Assembly (NCBI RefSeq): GCF_021398735.1
Contig: NZ_CP090349.1
Span: forward strand, 2,675,001-2,739,000
Direction of reading: 5' to 3'
DNA: 64,000 bases
From: Methylobacterium oryzae
GTDB taxonomy: Bacteria > Pseudomonadota > Alphaproteobacteria > Rhizobiales > Beijerinckiaceae
In this document: piece by piece, positions 43,152-50,233 of the stretch
Layout of the letters: each line of letters begins with the position of its first letter
Position numbering within the stretch: position 1 is the first letter of the stretch
Made by a program: the position numbers and the translations under genes
Notes under the pieces: generated by a model
What the model was told of the DNA's origin: nothing
Seen by the model: only the letters and a program-made list of their open reading frames with translations
Database searches by the model: none

Positions 43152-43901
43152 ATGAAGATCGTGGTGATCGGCGGCAGCGGCTTGATCGGCCGGCATCTGA
43201 CGGCCGAGCTGAAGCGCGCGGGCCATGAGGCCGTCCCCGCCTCCCCGAGCACGGGCGTCGACGCCGTGACCGGCGCCGGCTTGGCCCAGGTTCTCGTCGG
43301 CGCCGACACCGTGGTCGATGTGGCGAACGCGCCCTCCTTCGAGGAGGCGGCGGTGCGCGACTTCTTCGAGCGCTCGAGCCGCAACCTCCTCGCCGCCGGC
43401 CGGCAGGCGGGCGTCAAGCACCACGTCGCCCTCTCGATCGTCGGCGCGGACCGCGCGGACGGCAACGGCTACTTCCGGGCGAAGGTCGCGCAGGAGCGGC
43501 TGATCGCGGCGTCGGGCCTTCCCTACACCATCGTCCGCGCCACCCAGTTCTTCGAGTTCGTCGCGACGATCGCCGAAGCCTTCGCGGTCGGGGAGCGGAT
43601 CCTCGTGCCGGACGCGGATTTCCAGCCCATCGCGGCGGCGGACGTGGCCGCGGCGCTCGCCGCGGTGGCGGTCGGCGCGCCGGTCGACGGGACGATCGAC
43701 GTCGCGGGGCCGGAGCGGCTGCCGTTCCGGGCGTTCGTCGCCCGGCGCGCGGCGGCCGCCGGCGACGGCCGCGCGGTGACGGTCGACGCCGCGGCCCGCT
43801 ACTTCGGTGCCGCGCTGGCGCGAGGCTCCCTGGTCCCCGACGACGCGGCCGCGGCCCGCCTCGGGGATACGCGCTTCGAGACCTGGCTCACGACGGCATG
43901 A
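43152..43901 (+). CDS. NmrA/epimerase-like NAD(P)-binding protein
   Basis: 249 residues. KIVVIGGSGLIGRHLTAEL is the GxxGxxG Rossmann loop. It belongs to the atypical short-chain dehydrogenase group related to NmrA and epimerases and lacks the YxxxK pair in the usual place. ECF41 sigma genes are typically next to such oxidoreductase/epimerase genes, which form their target. GGGAGACAGACGTC precedes the ATG, and its stop overlaps the sigma gene by four bases. Confidence 0.87.
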   Translation: MKIVVIGGSGLIGRHLTAELKRAGHEAVPASPSTGVDAVTGAGLAQVLVGADTVVDVANAPSFEEAAVRDFFERSSRNLLAAGRQAGVKHHVALSIVGADRADGNGYFRAKVAQERLIAASGLPYTIVRATQFFEFVATIAEAFAVGERILVPDADFQPIAAADVAAALAAVAVGAPVDGTIDVAGPERLPFRAFVARRAAAAGDGRAVTVDAAARYFGAALARGSLVPDDAAAARLGDTRFETWLTTA

Positions 43902-44902
43902 CGGGACCCGACCTTCCCCGCGGGCGGGCTCCGCCCCGACGCGATCAGGCCTCCGGTCCGGTCATGCCGCCGGGGCGCGGGGACGGGACCGCCGCCTTCG
44001 AGGCCCACCGTCCCCGGCTCCTGCGCATCGCCTACCGCATGCTCGGCTCGCGCAGCGAGGCCGAGGACGTCGTGCAGGACGCGTGGCTGCGCTGGGTCGC
44101 GGCGGACCGGAGCGGGGTCGCGGCGCCCGACCGGTTCCTCGCGCGCGTCGTGACGCGCCTCTGCCTCGACCAGATCAAGTCGGCGCGCGCGCGCAGGGAG
44201 AGCTATGTCGGCCCCTGGCTGCCGGAACCGCTGATCGAGCCGCTGGTCGAGCCGGGGGCGGACGGCGTGGACGAGGACGACCTCACGCTGACGCTGATGC
44301 TCGCGCTCGAGCGGCTGTCTCCCTTGGAACGCGCGGCCTTCCTGCTCCACGACGTGTTCGGCCTGCCGCTCGGCGACGTCGCGGAGACGCTCGGGCGAAC
44401 GGCGCCGGCCGTGCGCCAGCTCGCGGCGCGCGCGCGCCGGAACGTCCGGGCCGCGCGCCCGCGCTTTCCCGTGACCCGCGACGAGGGCGAGCGCGTCGCC
44501 CGGGCGTTCTTCGAGGCCTCCGCGAGCGGCGATGTCGCGGGGCTGCGGACGCTGCTCGCCGACCGCGTGACGCTCTCTTCGGACGGGGGCGGCAGGGTGC
44601 TCGCCTTCGTCAACCCGATCCGGGGGCTCGAGCGCCTGCTCCGGCTCTACGCGGGCGCGCGGCGCAAGTGGGGCGACGGCCGGGCGGCGCTGGTCGGGTT
44701 CGTGTGGATCGACGGGCTTCCGGGCTATGTCACCCGCGAGCGCGGCGGCCTCCTGCAGACGACGGCCCTCGCGATCGAGAACGGCCGGGTCGACGCCATC
44801 TACATCACGCGCAATCCCGACAAGCTCCACCACGTCGCGCGCGCCGTCGCGGCCGGCCCGGGACCCGGCGACGCGGCCGGGCCTGCGGCGCGCCGGTCTT
44901 GA
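43898..44902 (+). CDS. ECF41-family RNA polymerase sigma factor (SigJ-like)
   Basis: 334 residues. Sigma-2 (33-100) is LLRIAYRMLGSRSEAEDVVQ, and sigma-4 (135-190) has LPLGDVAETLGRTAPAVRQL. The C-terminal 130 residues form the SnoaL-like extension. The ECF41 signatures are all present: WLPEPL (107-112), DGGGR (229-233) and NPDKL (306-310). In this family the extension controls activity in place of an anti-sigma factor. The ATG overlaps the epimerase stop (ATGA). The promoter at 43057 fits its own recognition sequence. Confidence 0.92.
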   Translation: MTGPDLPRGRAPPRRDQASGPVMPPGRGDGTAAFEAHRPRLLRIAYRMLGSRSEAEDVVQDAWLRWVAADRSGVAAPDRFLARVVTRLCLDQIKSARARRESYVGPWLPEPLIEPLVEPGADGVDEDDLTLTLMLALERLSPLERAAFLLHDVFGLPLGDVAETLGRTAPAVRQLAARARRNVRAARPRFPVTRDEGERVARAFFEASASGDVAGLRTLLADRVTLSSDGGGRVLAFVNPIRGLERLLRLYAGARRKWGDGRAALVGFVWIDGLPGYVTRERGGLLQTTALAIENGRVDAIYITRNPDKLHHVARAVAAGPGPGDAAGPAARRS

Positions 44903-44988
44903 CGATCCGCCCCGCGGCGCGGCTTGCATGGCGCGCGGCGGGCCCTCGCGGCGCCGCTGGTGAAACGACCCACGCGGACTGATCAACC

Positions 44989-45486
44989 ATGCCGGCGCGC
45001 CCGCTCGTCCTGTTTCCCGATCCCCGCCTGACGCGCCCGGCCGAACCGGTCGACGCGTTCGACGCGGCCCTGCGGGCCCTCGCCGACGACGTCCGGGACA
45101 CGCTCATGGCCGAGAGCGCCATCGGCCTGACGGCCCCGCATATCGGCGTGGCCGCGCGCCTCGTGGTGGTGCGGATGTCGCCGGACGAGAGCGCCCGCGT
45201 CTACGTGAACCCCGTCGTGTCCTGGGCGTCCCCCGACACGGAGGCCCACGATGAGGGCAGCGTCAGCATGCCGGGGGTGCGCGAGCGGATCACCCGGGCC
45301 GCCCGCATCCGCCTGAGCTACCGCGACCTCGACGGGTCCGCCCACGAGGAGGAGACCGAGGGCTTCCCGGCCGCGGTCCTCCAGCACGAGATCGACCAGC
45401 TCGACGGCGTGTTCTGGATCGCCCGCCTGTCGCGCCTGAAGCGCGAGCGACTGCTGAAGCGGTTCGGGAAGGGCCGGCCCGCCTGA
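44989..45486 (+). CDS. Peptide deformylase-like protein lacking metal ligands
   Basis: 165 residues with the overall deformylase pattern. IGLTAPHIG (45-53) stands for motif 1, EGSVS (89-93) for motif 2 (EGCLS) and HEIDQLDG (133-140) for motif 3 (HEIDHLDG). The metal ligand Cys is Ser91 and the second ligand His is Gln137, so two of three ligands are missing; His133 and Glu134 remain, and the motif 1 Gln is His. Normal deformylase activity is unlikely. It could be a decoy, a ribosome-binding protein or an enzyme with a different reaction. The ribosome site is poor. Confidence 0.85.
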   Translation: MPARPLVLFPDPRLTRPAEPVDAFDAALRALADDVRDTLMAESAIGLTAPHIGVAARLVVVRMSPDESARVYVNPVVSWASPDTEAHDEGSVSMPGVRERITRAARIRLSYRDLDGSAHEEETEGFPAAVLQHEIDQLDGVFWIARLSRLKRERLLKRFGKGRPA

Positions 45487-45615
45487 TCCGGTCGGGGCTC
45501 GCGGCGGGCGTCGGCACCCCGCCGCGGCGCGCTGGCAGAGCCGGCGCCGGGCGGGCTACCATGGGCGCGACCTCGCCGACCCTCCGGACTCGTCCCCTCT
45601 GAACGGACCCTGCGC

Positions 45616-46383
45616 ATGCATCCTGCCGTGGCCGCCGCCAACGCCTTCAGGGCGGTTCATGACGCCGGTCAGGTCCCGGACTACGAGCGCATCCTGCGGC
45701 AGGGCTACAGCCGCTTCCTCGCTCCGGGGGATGTCGTCGTCGACGTCGGCGCCCATACCGGGCTCCACCTCGTCGCGTTCGTCGACATCGTCGGCCCGAC
45801 CGGCAAGGTCCACGCCTTCGAGCCGATCCCGTTCCTGATGAAGGATCTGGTGGGGCGTTTCGGCCGACGACCCGAGGTCGAGCTGCACGACGTCGCCCTC
45901 TCCGACGCGGCGGGGCGCACCGATTTCACGGTCGCGAGCGTGCCCGGCGAGAGCGGGCTCCTCGCCCGCTACTTCAGCAGTCCCGCCATCACGTCCAAGA
46001 CCATCAAGGTCAGGACGGAGAGGCTCGATACCGCCCTCAGTCACGTCCCCGCGGTGGCCTACATCAAGATGGACATCGAGGGCGGGGAGTTGAACGCCCT
46101 GAGCGGCGCGGCCCAGCTCCTCCGGCGATGCCGCCCGATCGTCAGCGTGGAGTACGGCTGGGCCGGCTACTCCGCCTACGGGCACGCGCAGGATTCACTC
46201 TACCGGTTCGCCGAGAGCCACGGCTACATCTGCGCGGACATCACCGGAAACCTGATCGACGATGCGAGCACGTGGCTCGAGGTCAGCGACTACGTGACGT
46301 GGGATTTCTTCCTCGTCCCGCAGGAGCGTCGAGCCGACTGGGCCGCCCTGTTCGCGCGCCGCCCGGAGCCCGGACCCGCGTGA
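45616..46383 (+). CDS. FkbM-family methyltransferase
   Basis: 255 residues. VVVDVGAHTGLHLVAFVDIV is the SAM-binding motif I, KVHAFEPIPFLMKDLV carries the acidic residue of motif II, and YIKMDIEGGELNAL is the FkbM signature. It methylates an oxygen on an unknown sugar, lipid or metabolite. The ATG lacks a strong ribosome site. It has no operon partner: 102 bp of upstream DNA, then a short direct repeat at its stop. Confidence 0.88.
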   Translation: MHPAVAAANAFRAVHDAGQVPDYERILRQGYSRFLAPGDVVVDVGAHTGLHLVAFVDIVGPTGKVHAFEPIPFLMKDLVGRFGRRPEVELHDVALSDAAGRTDFTVASVPGESGLLARYFSSPAITSKTIKVRTERLDTALSHVPAVAYIKMDIEGGELNALSGAAQLLRRCRPIVSVEYGWAGYSAYGHAQDSLYRFAESHGYICADITGNLIDDASTWLEVSDYVTWDFFLVPQERRADWAALFARRPEPGPA

Positions 46384-46410
46384 TCCGGACCCGCGTGATA
46401 TGGACCCGGG
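46371..46410 (+). repeat. 15-bp direct repeat at a gene end
   Basis: CGGACCCGCGTGATC, CGGACCCGCGTGATA, then a partial TGGACCCGGG. The first copy includes the stop codon of the methyltransferase gene. Confidence 0.8.
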
Positions 46411-46579
46411 CGGAACGGCGCGGCCGGACCGTCCGCGCGGCGGAACAACGGCTCCGCATGGTGCGTTGCACGCTCCCACCTCTAGGCCGTCCGGCGCGGC
46501 CAGCCACCCACCGTGCCCAGTCCCGAAGGTCCACCAGGATCGCGCGCAGGGTATCTCAGATCAACCCGCGTGAAGGGTC

Positions 46580-47704
46580 GTGACCGTGCCGAACTCGCGG
46601 CAGCCGTTTCAATCCTCGTCCGCCGCCAGCGCGCCGCTGGCGAGCCTGCGGCGTGGGTCGGGCCAGCTCTTCGAGAGCGAGCGTCGCCTCAACGCGGTCC
46701 TCGACAACGCCTCGGTGTCCATCTTCCTGATGGATGACCGCCAGCACTGCATCTACATGAACCGCGCCGCCGAGCAGTTGACCGGCTGGACGCTGCGGGA
46801 AGTCCTCGCCCGCGATTGCCCGCTGCACGACATCGTCCACCACACCTACCCGGACGGAAGGCCCTTCCCGCTGGAGGAGTGCGCGATCGACCGCGCCTTC
46901 CCGGAGAACAATCAGGAGCGCGGCGAGGAGGTGTTCGTGCACAGGGACGGGCACTTCTTCCCCGTGGCGTTCACTGCCAGCCCGATCCGCGACGACGCGA
47001 CCAACATCATCGGGACGATCATCGAGGTCCGCGACATCAGCGAGGAGAAGGCGGCCGCCGAGCGCCAACGCCTGCTGATCAACGAGCTCAATCACCGGGT
47101 GAAGAACACTCTCGCCACGGTGCAGTCGATCGCCGCGCAGACCTTCCGCGGGCAGACGGACCAGACGACGCGCGCCGTCTTCGACGCCCGGATGGCGGCC
47201 CTGTCCAACGCCCACAACGTGCTGGTCGAGGACAATTGGGAGAGCGCCAGCCTGCGCGGCGTGGTCGAGCGGGCGCTCGCCCCCCACCTTTTGGCAGAGG
47301 TCGATGCCGGCCGCTTCCGGTTACAAGGGCCGGACGCGCGACTGCACCCTAAGGTGGCAGTGACGCTGGCAATGGCCCTCCACGAGTTGATGACCAACGC
47401 GGCGAAGTACGGCGCCCTGTCGACGCCCGAGGGCGGGGTCGCGGTGACCTGGTCCCTTCACGATCGCGATGACGGCCGTCAGCAGCTCGACCTGCTCTGG
47501 GAGGAGCGGGGTGGACCGCCAGTCACGCCCCCGACCCGGAAGGGGTTCGGCTCACGGCTCATCGAGCGGCAATTGCCGCTGGAGTTCGACGGCAGCGCGG
47601 CGATCACCTTCGCGCCGGCGGGCGCGACCTGCCAGATGCGGATCCCGCTGACCCAGCTCGGCTGGATCGGCCAGGAGGCGGTCGAAGGGCCGCGCGCGCC
47701 ATGA
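46580..47704 (+). CDS. HWE-type PAS histidine kinase
   Basis: 374 residues. A PAS domain (30-155) has VLDNASVSIFLMDDRQHCIY, and the kinase core begins INELNHRVKNTLATVQSIAA, the HWE/HisKA_2 phospho-His block. MALHELMTNAAKYGALS is the HATPase N box, and GFGSRLIERQL replaces the usual G box. There is no membrane segment. The start is GTG 46580, or GTG 46586, which has a better distance to AAGGG. It overlaps the receiver gene by four bases, which is its likely partner. HWE kinases often feed the PhyR general stress pathway. Confidence 0.9.
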   Translation: MTVPNSRQPFQSSSAASAPLASLRRGSGQLFESERRLNAVLDNASVSIFLMDDRQHCIYMNRAAEQLTGWTLREVLARDCPLHDIVHHTYPDGRPFPLEECAIDRAFPENNQERGEEVFVHRDGHFFPVAFTASPIRDDATNIIGTIIEVRDISEEKAAAERQRLLINELNHRVKNTLATVQSIAAQTFRGQTDQTTRAVFDARMAALSNAHNVLVEDNWESASLRGVVERALAPHLLAEVDAGRFRLQGPDARLHPKVAVTLAMALHELMTNAAKYGALSTPEGGVAVTWSLHDRDDGRQQLDLLWEERGGPPVTPPTRKGFGSRLIERQLPLEFDGSAAITFAPAGATCQMRIPLTQLGWIGQEAVEGPRAP

Positions 47705-48159
47705 CGCCGCTCGCCGGACGCCGGGTCCTGCTGGTCGAGGACGAGAGCCTCGTCGCCATGCTCGCCGAGGACATGCTGCTCGACCTGGGCTGCGAGGTCG
47801 TGGTGGCGATGCGCCTCGAGCAGGCCCTGGCCCATGCCCGGACCGAGGCGTTCGATCTGGCGGTGCTCGACGTGAATCTCGGCGAGGCGCGCAGCTACCC
47901 GGTCGCCGACCTGCTGCTGGCGCGCGATACGCCGTTCCTGTTCGCCACCGGGTACGGGCAGCACGGCCTGGACGCCGCCTATCAGGCGGTTCCGGTGCTC
48001 CAGAAGCCCTACCAGGCGGCGCCGCTCGAGCATGTTCTGCTGCGCCTGTTGAGCCGTGAGGGGCCGAACCGCACGGGCCCGACCGGCCTGCCACCCGCCT
48101 GCCGCTGTCGGGCGTCCGAGCCCGCCCACGGGCAGTTCCGCGCCGATCCGATCCGCTGA
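47701..48159 (+). CDS. Single-domain response regulator
   Basis: 152 residues. VLLVEDESLVAMLAEDMLL has the acidic pair, FDLAVLDVNLG the phospho-acceptor Asp, and LFATGYG and VLQKPYQAA the conserved Thr and Lys. The last 35 residues are Pro/Arg-rich and have no known fold. No output domain. It is translationally coupled to the HWE kinase. Confidence 0.9.
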   Translation: MTPLAGRRVLLVEDESLVAMLAEDMLLDLGCEVVVAMRLEQALAHARTEAFDLAVLDVNLGEARSYPVADLLLARDTPFLFATGYGQHGLDAAYQAVPVLQKPYQAAPLEHVLLRLLSREGPNRTGPTGLPPACRCRASEPAHGQFRADPIR

Positions 48160-48226
48160 GGCGCCCGGGCCGGCGCGGGACCGGAGCGACCGAGTACGGC
48201 GCCGACCGGCGCGGAAGGGCACCACC

Positions 48227-48421
48227 GTGATCGATCTCAACACGGCGACGGCCGAGGAACTGGACAGCGTTCCGGCACTCAAGGGCCACGGCTTCGAGAT
48301 CGTGCGCTACCGGGAGGAGCGCGGCCGGTTCACCAGCCTGCGGCAGCTCGACGAGGTGCCGGGCCTCAGCGGCAAGACCGACGGTGTCGCCGATCAGGTC
48401 ACGATCGCGGACAGTCCTTAG
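48227..48421 (+). CDS. Small helix-hairpin-helix protein (ComEA-like)
   Basis: 64 residues from GTG with GGAAGGG upstream. DLNTATAEELDSVPALKGH and SLRQLDEVPGLSG are two helix-hairpin-helix units, as at the end of ComEA. It has no signal peptide or membrane segment, unlike ComEA, so it would bind DNA in the cytoplasm or serve another role. 67 bp after the receiver gene and possibly in the same unit. Confidence 0.75.
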   Translation: MIDLNTATAEELDSVPALKGHGFEIVRYREERGRFTSLRQLDEVPGLSGKTDGVADQVTIADSP

Positions 48422-48727
48422 CGCCGGTCCCGACCGGTCCGGCGCGGATCTCGGTCAGGCCCGAGATCCGTCGGGAGAGGTCTGCTCTCGCGGAGCGCCC
48501 GGTCGGGGATCAGGTCCGTCCGGACGAGGCACATCCGGACCCAGCGGCTCCACGGCGCGCTCCACCTCGAAGCGTCCTGCCGCTCCCCAACGCCCTCCCG
48601 CACGGGGGAGGGGGCACGGCGCGGCTGACATGCTTTCGCCGCCTGTCCGTGTGATGGGCTGCGCGAGCGGCGTGAAAGCCGCGCGGGTCGACGACGCCCG
48701 CGCAAGCCCGAGCTTCGAGAAGCAACG
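48422..48727 (+). other. Intergenic region with REP-like element
   Basis: 306 bp before the KpsE-like gene. It contains the second REP-like hairpin at 48591-48615. No gene or other site seen. Confidence 0.5.
48591..48615. repeat. REP-like hairpin, second copy
   Basis: CGCCCTCCCG-CA-CGGGGGAGGGGGC folds with a bulge. It shares CTCCCGCACGGG and the following GGCGCGGCTG with the element at 38187, over 10 kb away. Confidence 0.6.
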
Positions 48728-49972
48728 ATGGACATGCAGGTCGAGAAAGCCCAGGGCCGGCCTCTGAAAGGCATCGACCGGAACAAGGTGATCGCGCAGT
48801 CGCTGCGGCAGTTCGCGCGCCTCCCGGGCCTGCCCGACACCAAGAAGGGCGTGCGCTCGTACCAGAGCCACGTCAAAAGCGACCCCTGGCTGCCGCTCCT
48901 GTTCGTCGTCTGCTTCGTCCTGCCGACCCTGGCCGCCGGGATCTACTACGGGCTGATCGCCTCCGACCGCTACGTCACCGAGGCGCGGTTCGCGATCCGG
49001 CCGACCATCGGCACCGCCGACAAGGCGACGCCCGACACGGTCGGCACGAATGCCGGTGTGATCAAGGCGACCGTCGCCCAGGAAACGCTCATCGCGCAGG
49101 AGTACATCCACAGCCGGCCCATGGTCGAAGCGGTCGCGGCGGAACTCCCGATCCGCGCGTGGTTCGGTCGGGACGACATCGACATGTTCTCCCGCTTCAA
49201 CCCGGAGAAGCCGGTCGAGAAGTTCCTGCGGTACTGGCGCCGCCGGGTCGACGTCGACGTCGAATCGGCGTCCGGCATCATGTCGCTGACCGTCGAGGCC
49301 TTCGATCCCGACGAGTCGCTCGCCATCACCAAGGCGGTCATGACGGATACGGAGCGGATGCTGAACGACCTCAGCCTGCCGTCCCGGAAGGACGCCCTCG
49401 ACGTGAGCACGCGCGTCCTGAAGCTCGCGGAGGAGCGCGAGGCCAAGGCCAACGCCGCCCTGAACGAGCTGCGCAACCGCGAGGGCGTGCTCGACGTCAT
49501 CAAGTCGAACACCGCCACCATCAAGTCGGTCTCGGAACTGCGGGAGACGCGCACCAAGCTCGCCGTCCAGCTGGCGGTGCTCCAGCGGGACCTCGGCCCG
49601 CAATCCCGCAGCATCGTCGACCTGAAGCAGCAGATCGGCGATCTCGACGCGAACATCGCGCGGGTCCAGCAGCAGCTGGCCGGCACCGCGCCGACCGAGA
49701 AGCGGCGCCTCTCGGACGCGCTCACGCGGTTCGAGGATCTCGAGCACGAGCGCGAGAATGCCGAGAAGTATCACCGCGACGTGCAGCTGGCCTATGACCG
49801 GGCCCGCATCGTGGCCCAGCAGCAGGTCGTGGCCCTGGTGCCGATCGTCGAGCCCATCAAGGCCGGATCCTCGACCGAGCCGCGCCGCATCCTGATGACG
49901 AGCATCATCACCGCCGGCGCCGCCGTGCTGTTCGCGGCCGCGATGTTCACCCGCCGCATGCTCATCACCTGA
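48728..49972 (+). CDS. KpsE/CtrB-like polysaccharide export membrane protein
   Basis: 414 residues. One membrane helix near 57-80 (LPLLFVVCFVLPTLAAGIYY), a periplasmic part with a long coiled coil (about 230-370, ERENAEKYHRDVQLAYDRA at its end), and a second helix at the C-terminus (IITAGAAVLFAAAMF). This is the layout of KpsE/CtrB proteins that link an inner-membrane ABC exporter to the outer-membrane pore. No KpsM, KpsT or pore gene is in the window, so the gene stands alone here. GAGAAGCAACG precedes the ATG. Confidence 0.85.
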   Translation: MDMQVEKAQGRPLKGIDRNKVIAQSLRQFARLPGLPDTKKGVRSYQSHVKSDPWLPLLFVVCFVLPTLAAGIYYGLIASDRYVTEARFAIRPTIGTADKATPDTVGTNAGVIKATVAQETLIAQEYIHSRPMVEAVAAELPIRAWFGRDDIDMFSRFNPEKPVEKFLRYWRRRVDVDVESASGIMSLTVEAFDPDESLAITKAVMTDTERMLNDLSLPSRKDALDVSTRVLKLAEEREAKANAALNELRNREGVLDVIKSNTATIKSVSELRETRTKLAVQLAVLQRDLGPQSRSIVDLKQQIGDLDANIARVQQQLAGTAPTEKRRLSDALTRFEDLEHERENAEKYHRDVQLAYDRARIVAQQQVVALVPIVEPIKAGSSTEPRRILMTSIITAGAAVLFAAAMFTRRMLIT

Positions 49973-50040
49973 TCCCGAGCCGGGTCGGCGCGCGGACGCG
50001 GTCGGGACGGTCCGCGGCCCGCCGGCAGCGCCGACGAAAA

Positions 50041-50067
50041 AGCCCGCCGCGGCGAACCGGGCGGGCT
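50041..50067 (-). terminator. Rho-independent terminator
   Basis: AGCCCGCC (50041-50048) pairs with GGCGGGCT (50060-50067). On the minus strand TTTTT follows the stem, which suits the end of the hybrid kinase gene at 50234. Confidence 0.75.
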
Positions 50068-50233
50068 GAGGGAGTGCTTGGGAGGAAGCGCAACCGTACG
50101 GCGGGCCCTGCTGGCATGCCAGATGCCGAATCGCAGGGCAGGTCTGCGAAATCGGGCGGTCTCCCGATGGAATACTTTTCCTGAACGCCTTAATAGGCCG
50201 GGCCGACGGACTCCGGGGCCGCCCGCGAAGATC

